A stretch of 36,906 nt of DNA from Bryobacterales bacterium (GTDB lineage: Bacteria > Acidobacteriota > Terriglobia > Bryobacterales > Bryobacteraceae). Each line of letters begins with the position of its first letter. Within the stretch, counting starts at the first letter, position 1. The notes beneath the pieces are model-generated. The model worked only from the letters and a program-made list of their open reading frames with translations, ran no database searches and was not told the origin of the DNA. Below are positions 9,612 through 17,672 of the stretch, piece by piece. Both the position numbers and the translations under genes were made by a program. The stretch is taken from contig PMTR01000081.1 in assembly GCA_003167255.1 (NCBI GenBank), forward strand, positions 1 through 36,906. The letters run 5' to 3'.

Positions 9612-10439
9612 TTACGAGATAGCATCTATCGGAGCTTCCGAGAAAGTCACATAGGGGAAGACTTCCGGGATGTGCGAATCGTAATGGCCGTGCCGGTTCC
9701 ACGTCCACCCCACGCACGGGTCCAGCACTTCGCGGTTCCTTCCGATCTTCTCGAAGCGCGAACAGTCGATGCGCCAGACGTCGCCGTCTTTGGGCGGTAG
9801 CGACCGGCCGTCGGCGATGTCCGCCAACCCGCGCCACGGAAGGGCCAACTCCACGGTCCAGCCGCGATCGCGGTGGGCGCGCTGGTTGACTTTGCCATCC
9901 ACGTGCACGGCGGTGCGCAGGCCCGGATAATCCCAATCGAGAAAGCCCCACCGTTCGCCGCGTGGATGCACGTGGCCGCCCACGCCATCGAGCACCAGCG
10001 TGCGCTGGGTCGCCGGGTCGAACTCCGGCCGCCCGTAGAACGGCGATCCGGGCTTCAGGACATCTTTCCAGATCCAGAAGACTTCGTACACGGTGTTGAG
10101 CGCGTTGATCTCGAATTCGTAATACGTGTCCTGGCCCGCGATGAAGACCTCCACGTCGTTCTCTTCCCAGATTTTGGAGTCGCGCCGGGTGAGCGTGCCC
10201 CAGACATCGGTCTCTTCCAGCCAGAAGCCGACGTAGAGGTTCTGGTCGTCCCAGAGCAGGGCCACGCGTGTGTCGAACCACGCGGGCTCGCCAGTCACCA
10301 TATCGACGAAGCGCGTGGATTTCGGCGCCATTTGCCACGAAGGTGCGTCCAGCTTGCCACCCACGGCGATGGGTCCGGCCGCGCGGTAGCAGGTGTAGCG
10401 CGCCGGCTTCTGCCGGTGGCGCGCCAGCGGATCGTACAC
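9612..10439 (-). CDS. Carbohydrate-binding family 9-like protein
   Basis: 275 residues from a GTG at 10439 that shares one base with the ribokinase stop (TAGTG); AAGGTGG lies just upstream. An ATG at 10457 is possible but would overlap the ribokinase gene by 19 bases. The protein begins VYDPLARHR and shows the CBM9-like pattern: GPIAVGGKLDAPSW, ALLWDDQNLYVGFWLEETDV, NDVEVFIAG, YYEFEINALNTVYEVFW and WTVELALPW. In characterised enzymes this domain binds reducing ends of polysaccharides; standalone acidobacterial versions have no proven role. No signal peptide is seen. Coupling to ribokinase suggests a shared sugar-related function. Confidence 0.8.
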   Translation of the reverse strand: MYDPLARHRQKPARYTCYRAAGPIAVGGKLDAPSWQMAPKSTRFVDMVTGEPAWFDTRVALLWDDQNLYVGFWLEETDVWGTLTRRDSKIWEENDVEVFIAGQDTYYEFEINALNTVYEVFWIWKDVLKPGSPFYGRPEFDPATQRTLVLDGVGGHVHPRGERWGFLDWDYPGLRTAVHVDGKVNQRAHRDRGWTVELALPWRGLADIADGRSLPPKDGDVWRIDCSRFEKIGRNREVLDPCVGWTWNRHGHYDSHIPEVFPYVTFSEAPIDAIS

Positions 10440-11368
10440 TACGCCACCTTCGCCCATTCCTGCTCGAAGCGCTCTCTGGTAACGAAAGATTTTTGTGTGC
10501 CGGCCGCCAGCGTGGAAAGCGCCGCGTAGAGGTTGGCGCGCGCGATGGCCTCGCCTTCCTCGCAACCGCTCGCCAGGAAGCAGGCGAAGCTGCCGATGAA
10601 AGCGTCGCCGGCGCCAGTGGTATCGATGGGATGCACGCGATACGGCGCCACATGGCGTGACCCGTCGCTGCCCGCCAGCAGCGCGCCGTTCTCGCCCAGA
10701 GTGACAATCACCCTCCGCAGGCCGCGCCGCAGCAGGCCCTCGGCACAGGCGCGCGCTTCCTCCACGTTGCGCACGGGCATGCCGCCGAGCGCTTCGGCTT
10801 CGGTTTCATTGGGGATCACGTAATCGGCGTTGGCGAGTTCGCCGAGCGAGACCGGCTGACCCGGCGCCGGGTTCAGAATGGTGCGAATGCCGTGAGCGCG
10901 GGCGAAGCGCAGCGTGTAATAGACCGTCTCCAAGGGGATTTCCAATTGCATCACGATGCAATCGGCCTCGCGCAAAACCGCGCCGGCCGCATCCACATCG
11001 GCGGGGAGCAGCCGATCATTGGCGCCCTTCACCACCAGGATGCGGTTTTGGCCGGAGCTGTCGACAAAGATGGGCGCTACGCCGCTCGACACGCCGGGCG
11101 TCACCAATACGCGGCTGGCATCGATGCCGCGGGCTTGGTAGTCGCGGATGGTAGCGGGTCCGAACAGGTCGTCGCCCACGCGCGCGATCATGGAAACCCG
11201 CGCGCCGCACAGCCGCGCCGCTACCGCCTGGTTGGCGCCTTTGCCGCCGAAACCCAGGTTGAACTCGCGCCCGAAGATAGTCTCACCGGGCCGCGGCATC
11301 TGGTCGGTGAATGTGGTCAAATCGATATTCGCGCTGCCTACCACCGCGATATGAGGTTCAGTTTTCAT
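10439..11368 (-). CDS. rbsK: Ribokinase, PfkB family
   Basis: 309 residues. It has the PfkB N-terminal signature (NLGFGGKGANQAVAAARL-like, with GGKGANQ), a ribokinase-type opening VVGSANIDLTTF, and the C-terminal DTTGAGDAFIGSFA with the catalytic Asp and anion hole. It should phosphorylate ribose or a related sugar at O-5 with ATP in the cytoplasm; close relatives include other sugar and nucleoside kinases, so specificity is provisional. No ribose transporter is adjacent. Upstream, TACAAT lies ten bases before the ATG with no Shine-Dalgarno sequence, suggesting a very short leader. It diverges from the methyltransferase gene with 23 bases between start codons. Confidence 0.9.
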   Translation of the reverse strand: MKTEPHIAVVGSANIDLTTFTDQMPRPGETIFGREFNLGFGGKGANQAVAARLCGARVSMIARVGDDLFGPATIRDYQARGIDASRVLVTPGVSSGVAPIFVDSSGQNRILVVKGANDRLLPADVDAAGAVLREADCIVMQLEIPLETVYYTLRFARAHGIRTILNPAPGQPVSLGELANADYVIPNETEAEALGGMPVRNVEEARACAEGLLRRGLRRVIVTLGENGALLAGSDGSRHVAPYRVHPIDTTGAGDAFIGSFACFLASGCEEGEAIARANLYAALSTLAAGTQKSFVTRERFEQEWAKVA

Positions 11369-11391
11369 GGCGTAACATATTGTATCGGCTT

Positions 11392-12138
11392 ATGAGCTCG
11401 GATCCCACTCAACGATTCTCCTCGCGCGTCGAAGACTACATTCGCTACCGGCCCTCGTATCCGGCGGAAGTGATTGCCTTCCTGGAGCGCGAGTGCGGCC
11501 TCACTTCACAATCCCGCGTTGCCGATATCGGCTCCGGCACGGGATTGCTGTCGGAGCTGTTCTTGCGGTTCGGGTGCGAGGTTGACGGCGTCGAGCCGAA
11601 CGCGGAGATGCGGGCGGCGGGGGAGCGGCTGCTCGCGGGCTGGCCGCGCTTCCATAGCGTAACTGGCCGCGCCGAAGCTACCACGCTGCCCGACGGCAGC
11701 GCCGATCTTGTTTCGGCGGGACAGGCCTTTCATTGGTTCGATTCCGACGCCGCGCGCACCGAGTTCCGACGCATTCTCAAACCCGGCGGGTGGGTGGCGC
11801 TGGTGTGGAATGAGCGCCTGCGCTCGCCCGGTTTCAACGCGGGTTATGACGATCTGGTGACCCGCTACGGGCCGGAACACCTGCATGCCGAGACCAGCGA
11901 GCTGGACCATTTCTTCGGTGGGCAGGGCTGGCGGCTGGCGCAATTCCCGAACCAGCAGCGTGTCGACCGGGAAGGGCTGCGCGGCCGCTTTTTGTCTTCT
12001 TCCTATGCGCCACTCCCTGGCGCGGCGAACTACCAGCCGTTGATGCAAGAGCTGGACGGGCTGTTTGATGAGTTTCAAAAAGACGGCAGGGTGACTTTGT
12101 CGTACACCACCGAAGTTTATGCCGGCAGGTTCCAGTAG
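11392..12138 (+). CDS. Class I SAM-dependent methyltransferase
   Basis: 248 residues from the ATG at 11392 (MSSDPTQRFSSRVEDYIRYRPSYP). Motif I is VADIGSGTGLLSELFL, followed by the acidic residue in VDGVEPNAEM, then ADLVSAGQAFHWFD and LKPGGWVALVWNE, as in the Methyltransf_11 group. The RF..RV.DY.RYRPSYP start is typical of a conserved but uncharacterised bacterial subfamily. The substrate is unknown. The gene diverges from ribokinase in a very short intergenic gap; TATTGT eight bases before the ATG could be its -10. Confidence 0.88.
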   Translation: MSSDPTQRFSSRVEDYIRYRPSYPAEVIAFLERECGLTSQSRVADIGSGTGLLSELFLRFGCEVDGVEPNAEMRAAGERLLAGWPRFHSVTGRAEATTLPDGSADLVSAGQAFHWFDSDAARTEFRRILKPGGWVALVWNERLRSPGFNAGYDDLVTRYGPEHLHAETSELDHFFGGQGWRLAQFPNQQRVDREGLRGRFLSSSYAPLPGAANYQPLMQELDGLFDEFQKDGRVTLSYTTEVYAGRFQ

Positions 12139-12163
12139 GCAGACAAGGCTGGTTCTCCCAAGG

Positions 12164-12223
12164 GCAAAGCGGGGACAGCTATCCAATTCCAAAGGCGGGA
12201 ATTGGTAGCAGTCCCCGTTTTGC
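12164..12223 (+). repeat. Long imperfect palindrome (REPIN-like)
   Basis: Left arm 12164-12190 and right arm 12198-12223 pair almost throughout, with two mismatches and one bulged T by eye, around a seven-base loop. The core stems are CGGGGAC/GTCCCCG and CCAATTCC/GGAATTGG. It lies in the 3' flanks of two convergent genes and could act as a bidirectional RNA hairpin. A half-copy sits at 4725-4750. Confidence 0.85.
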
Positions 12224-12258
12224 GGTGACGCGTGCTCCCGGCATTATCTGGATCCAGC

Positions 12259-15200
12259 CTATTTATTGCCCGCTCCGCTTTTGGTAGTGGTGACGGGAGC
12301 ATTCGGGCCGTTGTAATTTGGGAACGCCGGGCGATGCGGCACCGGCGCGGGATGTTCCTTCATCTGCTGCATGGCGACGGCCACCGCGCGCTCCAGTTGC
12401 GGGTCGTGGCCGTCGTGCATGGCTTTCGGATCAAGCTCCACTTCCACGTCCGGCGCTACGCCCTTGTTCTCCACGTCCCACTGGCCTTCGGGATTGAAGA
12501 AGCCGAAGCTGGGCGCGGTGACGGTGCCGCCATCCATCAGCGGCGGGTACGAGCCCACTCCCACGAGGCCGCCCCAGGTGCGTTTGCCGACCAGCGTGCC
12601 CACCTTGTTGTAGTGGAACATCCACGGCATGCAATCGCCACCCGAGCCGGCGAATTCATTGATGATCATCACCTTCGGTCCGAAGATGGCGGCCGCCGGC
12701 GTGCGATAAATGGCGCCGTAACGCGGGCTCCAGAAGCCTTCGAGCGGACGGCTGAGCACGTCGATCACGTAATCGGCCACCTGCCCGCCGCTGTTGAAAC
12801 GCTCGTCGATAATGGCGCCCTCTTTGTCGGACTGTGCGAAGTAGTAGCGCGTGAAACTGGTGAGACCGCCCTGGCCGGTATCGGGCATATAAGCGTAGGC
12901 CAGTTTCCCGCCGCTCAATTCATCCACCTTCCGGCGGTTGCCTTCGATCCAGGCTTGCGTGCGCAACTGCGTTTCGGTGGCTGCCGGAACCACCGTGATG
13001 TCGCGCGCACCTGCGCCCGATGGATCGGCGCCGATGCGCAGCGTGACGCGCTTGCCGGCCGTGTTTTCGAGGAGCCGCGAGACATCGTCCTTGGCGGTGA
13101 GATCTTCGCCATTGACCGCCAGCAGATAATCTCCGGTGTTGACGTTCAGGCCGGGAACGGCCAGCGGCGCCTGCAGATTCGGGTTCCAACTCTCGCCCGT
13201 ATAGATGCGTTTGAAGCGGTATCGCCCATTCGAGATTTCGTAATCCGCGCCCAGCAGGCCGCCCGAGACGGCCCGCGCCGCCGGGATATTGCCGCCGCCG
13301 CCGCGCAGGTGTCCCACGGTCATATCGCTGATCATGTCGTGGATGATGTAGTTGAGGTCGGTGCGCGAGCCGAGCGAATCCAGATACTTTTCGTACTCCT
13401 TTTCGGCATCCGCCACGTTCACGCCGTGCAGATTCGGATCGTAAAAGTAGCTGCGCTCGATGCGCCACACTTCGTGATACATCTGTTTCCACTCGGCGAT
13501 GGGGTCGACGTGCACCTCCACGTCGGTGAGCCGGAGCGCGCCCTCACCGGCCTTCACCGGCGCTGCCGCGGAGACGATCACGAACTGCGGCGCCGCCGCG
13601 GCCGCCGCTCCACCGGCGCCTCCGCGTCCGCCGCCGCCACCGCCCATGCGCAGCAGCATCTTGTCGCCGTTCGCCGAGAGGTCGAAGGAGCCGACGCCAT
13701 CGGCCAGTTTCTCCAGCTTGCGGGCTTTGAGGTCGTATCGCGAGAGCGTGCTTCCGCCACCAATCGCCCCGCCACCGCCCCCAGCCCCGCGCCCCGCGCC
13801 TTCCACGATGTACAGGGATCCCGCGCGGCCGGCGGTCAGCGAAGCATAGGAACGCGCCGGCACGGGCAGCGCGACGATGCGCTGCTGGATCTTGTCGAAA
13901 TCGATGTGCACCGGCTTGGGTGGAGTATTGGCCGCGGCTGCGCCGCCGCCGCCGCGGCCACCGCGTCCACCACCGGCCGCTGCGCCTTCCGCGGGCGCCG
14001 CGCCGGGTTCCACGGCCTTCTCCTCGTCGCTCTCCGCTGCCAGCGGCGACGCCACATTGTTCGCCAGCACCGTCAGGTAGACGTTGCTGGTCACCTCGTG
14101 TTCGTCGCTGGTCATATCGAGCCCGCTCTGCGTGGGGCCGAAATTGGTGCTGGCCGTGAAATACAGGTACTGGCCGTCGCGGTCGAACGCGGGATGGCGT
14201 GCGTCGCTCAGGCCGTCGGTCACCTGCTGGCTCTTACCGCTGTCCATCGAATAGATGGCAATGGCGTGCTGCCGGTTGGGCAGCGACTTGGAATAAGCGA
14301 TCCACTTGGAATCGCCCGACCAGGCGAAATCGACGCCGCCTTCGCTGATGTAGTCGGTGGCCACGTTGGTCAGCTTGTCTGAGGCCACATCCACGTCCCA
14401 CAAGTGGAGTTGGTTGTCGTCAAAGGCCATGTGCTTGCTGTCCGGCGACCACTTGGGATTCGAATAGTAGGCTGAATGGCCGGCCAGCGCGATCTTGCGC
14501 GTCTCGCCTTCGCCGGTCTGCGATTTGAGGTGCAGCGCGTATTCGCCCGATTCATCCGAGAAGTAAGCCACCGTCTTACCGTCTGGCGACCAGGATGGCG
14601 AACGCTCCATGACGCCCGGCGAGCGAGTGAGATTGCGAATGTCGCCCTTATCCGCGGGCGCCGTGAGGATTTCGCCGTGCGCCTCAAATACCGCGCGCAC
14701 GCCGGTGGCGGAGATCCTGGCTTCGCGAATCTCGCGCGCCACGTTTTGGAAATGCGGCCGCACTTCGGTGAGGTCGGCCGCCATCTCGATGGGCACCTGG
14801 TGCTCCTTTTGCGCGGCGATGTCGTAGATATGAATCTGCCCGAACTGTTCGTAGATGATGGCGCCCGGCCCGGCGGTGGCGTATTCGATGTCCTTCCACG
14901 GGTTTTTGATGAGCTGATCCACCTTCTTGCTGCGCGGATCGTATTGGAACAGCGTTACCGGCCCGTTGCGGTCGGAGAGGAAATAGACTTTGTCGCCGAT
15001 CCACATCGGGTCGAAATCGTTCGAATCCGTGCGCGGGATTTTTTCCGTTTTCAAATCCGCGAAATCCACCACCCAGATGTAGCTGGCGCGCCCCCCGCGG
15101 TATCGCTTCCACGAAACGAAGTTGTTACCGTCGGCGGCGAACTGCCCGCCGTCCAGCGGTTGGTACGCTATGCGTTTCATATCCGGCGAATAGGATCCTC

Positions 15201-15660
15201 TGAAGGCCATGGGAAGCGGCAGCGCTTCGGGCAGGCCGCCTTCCGGGGAAACCGTGAAGAGTTGCGTATAGCGCGAGTAGCTTTCGCGATTCGAGCGGAA
15301 GAGGATTCGCTTGCCGTCCGGCGCCCAGCCCACCACCGAGTCCGGGTCGGGATGGAACGTAACGCGTTTGGGAATACCGCCCGTGGCCGGCACGGTGAAG
15401 ACATCGGTGTTGCCATCGTACTCGCCCGAGAAAGCGATGGTCTCTCCATCCGGAGAGAAGGCCGCGGAGCTCTCCTGGCCGGCGCCGGCGGTGAGCCGCG
15501 TGGCCATGCCGCCCTGGCGGCTGACCGTCCACAAATCGCCCGCGTAAGAAAAGACGATCTCTGTCTTGTTCATGGCCGGCTTCTGCAGCAGATGGACGGT
15601 GCCCGACGCGCCCAACACGGTGGCGGCGAAGAAAAGCGCAAATGGAATCCGATACTTCAT
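12259..15660 (-). CDS. Tricorn protease homologue, S41 family, exported
   Basis: 1133 residues; GGAGG six bases before the ATG. A signal-like start (MKYRIPFALFFAATVLGASG) suggests the periplasm, unlike the cytosolic archaeal tricorn. The first ~650 residues are WD40/TolB-like propeller blades (FSPDGETIAFSGEYDGNTDVF, WAPDGKRILFRSNRE, WSPDGKTVAYFSDESGEY). A PDZ-like segment (PGLNVNTGDYLLAVNGEDL) and the S41 core follow: His in ISDMTVGHLRGGG, the probable nucleophile Ser in EFAGSGGDCMPW near residue 1007, and Glu in GQWDVENKGVAPD. It probably trims peptides. Three Gly/Ala/Arg-rich low-complexity inserts, unusual for tricorn, lie in the middle (about 13590-14010). Confidence 0.9.
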   Translation of the reverse strand: MKYRIPFALFFAATVLGASGTVHLLQKPAMNKTEIVFSYAGDLWTVSRQGGMATRLTAGAGQESSAAFSPDGETIAFSGEYDGNTDVFTVPATGGIPKRVTFHPDPDSVVGWAPDGKRILFRSNRESYSRYTQLFTVSPEGGLPEALPLPMAFRGSYSPDMKRIAYQPLDGGQFAADGNNFVSWKRYRGGRASYIWVVDFADLKTEKIPRTDSNDFDPMWIGDKVYFLSDRNGPVTLFQYDPRSKKVDQLIKNPWKDIEYATAGPGAIIYEQFGQIHIYDIAAQKEHQVPIEMAADLTEVRPHFQNVAREIREARISATGVRAVFEAHGEILTAPADKGDIRNLTRSPGVMERSPSWSPDGKTVAYFSDESGEYALHLKSQTGEGETRKIALAGHSAYYSNPKWSPDSKHMAFDDNQLHLWDVDVASDKLTNVATDYISEGGVDFAWSGDSKWIAYSKSLPNRQHAIAIYSMDSGKSQQVTDGLSDARHPAFDRDGQYLYFTASTNFGPTQSGLDMTSDEHEVTSNVYLTVLANNVASPLAAESDEEKAVEPGAAPAEGAAAGGGRGGRGGGGAAAANTPPKPVHIDFDKIQQRIVALPVPARSYASLTAGRAGSLYIVEGAGRGAGGGGGAIGGGSTLSRYDLKARKLEKLADGVGSFDLSANGDKMLLRMGGGGGGRGGAGGAAAAAAPQFVIVSAAAPVKAGEGALRLTDVEVHVDPIAEWKQMYHEVWRIERSYFYDPNLHGVNVADAEKEYEKYLDSLGSRTDLNYIIHDMISDMTVGHLRGGGGNIPAARAVSGGLLGADYEISNGRYRFKRIYTGESWNPNLQAPLAVPGLNVNTGDYLLAVNGEDLTAKDDVSRLLENTAGKRVTLRIGADPSGAGARDITVVPAATETQLRTQAWIEGNRRKVDELSGGKLAYAYMPDTGQGGLTSFTRYYFAQSDKEGAIIDERFNSGGQVADYVIDVLSRPLEGFWSPRYGAIYRTPAAAIFGPKVMIINEFAGSGGDCMPWMFHYNKVGTLVGKRTWGGLVGVGSYPPLMDGGTVTAPSFGFFNPEGQWDVENKGVAPDVEVELDPKAMHDGHDPQLERAVAVAMQQMKEHPAPVPHRPAFPNYNGPNAPVTTTKSGAGNK

Positions 15661-15900
15661 TTCGAACCTCCGGTTGTCCAGTGTATCACCGGGGGTGGTG
15701 AGTTGTAGTGTTCGAATTCTGTGCGGATATTGACTATGGTGTTATCCGAGAGTCCGAAGAAAGTCAATTTCTCGGCCTTCAGCCAATGTATTACCATTCC
15801 TCGTTTTCTTCGCAGGCCGCGACGATTTTTCCGCGGCCCAAGTCCGAAGGACGCAAGAGCATAGCCCAGTGCGCCAGCACTGTGAACCGCTGCTTTGTGG

Positions 15901-15937
15901 GGCAGCCAATCCTGGCTGCCGCCGGCTTTCAGTCGGC
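15901..15937 (-). repeat. Second copy of the hairpin repeat at 7240-7276
   Basis: An 8-bp stem with an ATCC loop (15901-15920, arms GGCAGCCA/TGGCTGCC) followed by a 7-base-arm hairpin with a TTC loop and mismatched closing bases (15921-15937). It is the reverse complement of the repeat after the lyase gene, with the same order of stems. Confidence 0.8.
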
Positions 15938-15978
15938 GCGCCTGGCCGCGTGCGAGGATTCGCGCCTTCCACGAAGAT

Positions 15979-16034
15979 CGCTCCCTAACGGTCGCGGCTC
16001 TGATCGGAGCCGCGCGCGTAAGTAAGCAAGCGGT
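15979..16034 (-). repeat. Copy 1 of the GCGACCGT-type dispersed repeat
   Basis: Reverse complement of the sequence shared by 22319-22372 and 29774-29827. Core features are the hairpin GCGGCTC/GAGCCGC and the flank CGCTCCCT. It lies about 20 bases downstream of the amidohydrolase stop codon. Confidence 0.8.
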
Positions 16035-16055
16035 CTAGCGATACGGGAGCAGCCG

Positions 16056-17258
16056 CTACCGCTGATACCTGTACACCCTTCCGCCCTTCATCACGAACAC
16101 CACGCGGCGCACGGCAGTGATGTCTTCGAGCGGATTACCATCGGTGGCTACCAAATCAGCCTGGAACCCCGGCGCCAGCGTTCCAATCTCCATGCCCAAA
16201 CCCAGTGATTCGGCGGAAACCGAAGTGGCGCTCATTAAAGCGTCCATCGGATTGTCGTGGGCGTCACGCACACGATAAATGAATTCCTCGGCATTTCGGC
16301 CGTGCGAGCCGGCTACGGCATCCGTGCCGAAGACTACCTTGACTTTGAGCGCGCGCGCCCGGCGCAGCACGTCTTCGGTGGGCGCGATGCCCTTGTCCAG
16401 CGTGTCAAGCACCGCCTGGTCGAACGTGAAGCTCTGGCGGTTGTCGAGATAATTGTGCAGCACCAGCAGATTCGGGTCGAAAAACGTACCGCGCTGCGCC
16501 ATCAGGCTGAGGGTTTCGTCCGTGAGAAAAGTGCCGTGCTCGATGGAGGTGCATCCGGCCAGCACAGCGGTCCGGGCGCCGGCATCGCCGATGGCATGCA
16601 CCACCGAGCGCAGCCCCACGGCTTTGGCTTCGCCGCACACGGCCTGAATCTGCTCGTCGGTCATGCTCTGGTTGCCGCCCGCGCCCAATCCCGACGTGGC
16701 GAAAAGTTTGATCACATCGGCGCCATCCTGCCTGGTTCTCCGCACCAGCGCGCGCAGGGCTTCCGGGTCGCCGTTGGTCCCTTGAATCTGGCGCAGCGAA
16801 GTGAGAATCCGCGGGCCCGGCAATAAGCCCTGAGCCACGATGTCGCGGACGTTGGCGTCGATGGCCGAGCCCACGCTTTGCACGGTAGTGAATCCGCCTT
16901 CGAGCGTGATCCAGGCGTCCGCCGCAGTCGCGAGCGCCATGTCTTCGGCCTTGCCGCCGCCGCTCACCGACTTGTTGTTGGCGTCGAGATGCCAGTTCAG
17001 ATGGATGTGCGTGTCGATCCAGCCCGGCATCACCGTGAGGCCCCGCAGGTCGTAATCCGGTTTGGCTTTTCCCGCCGCCACGGTGCGGATCTTGGAGCCT
17101 TCGATGACGATTTGCCGGTCCTTCAGCACGCCGCCCTTGCCATCGAGGATCGTGCTGGTCTGGATGACGATGGGATGAGCCGGCGCCTGAGCGAAGCAGA
17201 CGGCTGCCGTCAGGCCGCTGCCCCAGATCAGCAACCCCAGAAGAACGTTACGCTTCAT
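16056..17258 (-). CDS. Exported amidohydrolase, imidazolonepropionase/prolidase-like
   Basis: 400 residues from the ATG at 17258, preceded by a G-run ribosome-binding site; an in-frame start nine codons upstream is less likely as it precedes the signal peptide (MKRNVLLGLLIWGSGLTAAVCFAQ). Metal ligands of the binuclear amidohydrolase site are visible: WIDTHIHLNWH, the likely carboxylated Lys in ADVIKLFATSG, His in SVVHAIGDAG, His in SIEHGTFL, and Asp in VVFGTDAVAG. The C terminus LAPGFQADLVATDGNPLEDI is typical of periplasmic acidobacterial members, some of which are dipeptidases. The substrate is not predictable. A TATAAT element on this strand (17289-17284) precedes it. Confidence 0.88.
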   Translation of the reverse strand: MKRNVLLGLLIWGSGLTAAVCFAQAPAHPIVIQTSTILDGKGGVLKDRQIVIEGSKIRTVAAGKAKPDYDLRGLTVMPGWIDTHIHLNWHLDANNKSVSGGGKAEDMALATAADAWITLEGGFTTVQSVGSAIDANVRDIVAQGLLPGPRILTSLRQIQGTNGDPEALRALVRRTRQDGADVIKLFATSGLGAGGNQSMTDEQIQAVCGEAKAVGLRSVVHAIGDAGARTAVLAGCTSIEHGTFLTDETLSLMAQRGTFFDPNLLVLHNYLDNRQSFTFDQAVLDTLDKGIAPTEDVLRRARALKVKVVFGTDAVAGSHGRNAEEFIYRVRDAHDNPMDALMSATSVSAESLGLGMEIGTLAPGFQADLVATDGNPLEDITAVRRVVFVMKGGRVYRYQR

Positions 17259-17283
17259 ACAACCCCCTGGCGCGAGATTCACC

Positions 17284-17302
17284 ATTATAGGCGTTATACA
17301 AT
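17284..17302. promoter_or_regulatory. Back-to-back -10 elements of a divergent promoter
   Basis: On the minus strand TATAAT (17289-17284) faces the amidohydrolase gene; on the plus strand TACAAT (17297-17302) faces the cupin gene. They are only seven bases apart, so the two promoters overlap and should compete for polymerase. No good -35 was identified for either. Confidence 0.5.
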
Positions 17303-17320
17303 GGCAGACGCGGAGAACAA

Positions 17321-17668
17321 ATGGAACATTACACGTGGGACGACATGGAGAAGGAAGTGCTGAGCCCCACCATCGCGCGCAAAATTATTTCCGGCGAAAA
17401 GGCCATGGTGGCGCAAGTCTTCATTGCCAAGGGCGGGGTGGTGCCGGAACACCATCACGAAAGCGAGCAGATCACTTACATTCTGGAAGGCGCCCTGAAG
17501 TTCCAGATTGACGGCCAGGAAATTGTGGTCTCCGCCGGCCAGGTCCTGCGCATTCCTTCGCACATGCCGCACGCCGCGGTGGCGCTCGAGGATACCCTGG
17601 ACCTCGACATTTTCAGCCCCATCCGCCAGGACTGGCTCAGCAAAGACGACGCCTACTTGAGGAGATGA
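17321..17668 (+). CDS. Cupin-domain protein
   Basis: 115 residues, single conserved beta-barrel. Cupin motif 1 is GGVVPEHHHESEQITYILEG with the His-His-His/Glu metal ligands, and motif 2 is VLRIPSHMPHAAVALED with the fourth ligand His. GGAGA precedes the ATG by a short spacer. It is four bases upstream of the SDR gene and almost surely co-transcribed. Single-domain cupins can be isomerases, dioxygenases or sugar-binding regulators; pairing with an SDR enzyme suggests a small catabolic step, possibly on a uronate or keto-sugar, but the substrate is unknown. Confidence 0.85.
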   Translation: MEHYTWDDMEKEVLSPTIARKIISGEKAMVAQVFIAKGGVVPEHHHESEQITYILEGALKFQIDGQEIVVSAGQVLRIPSHMPHAAVALEDTLDLDIFSPIRQDWLSKDDAYLRR

Positions 17669-17672
17669 CGCC

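Larger units (their letters stand above)
15661..16055. other. Intergenic region with stacked repeats, no gene
   Basis: 395 bases between the tricorn start and the amidohydrolase stop. The left edge holds the tricorn ribosome-binding site. From 15810 to 16035 it is made of short palindromic pieces, including two repeat families listed separately. No convincing coding frame was seen; short frames through the repeats are judged accidental. Confidence 0.6.

Noticed and set aside
12232-14382. 716-codon open frame antisense to the tricorn gene
   Set aside because: It mirrors codon positions of a clear protease gene in GC-rich DNA and its translation is rich in His/Arg/Gly without any domain.
15708-16035. 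Possible CRISPR or tandem array in the repeat-rich gap
   Set aside because: The repeats are different palindromes in single copies, without regular spacing or repeat units of 25-40 bases.
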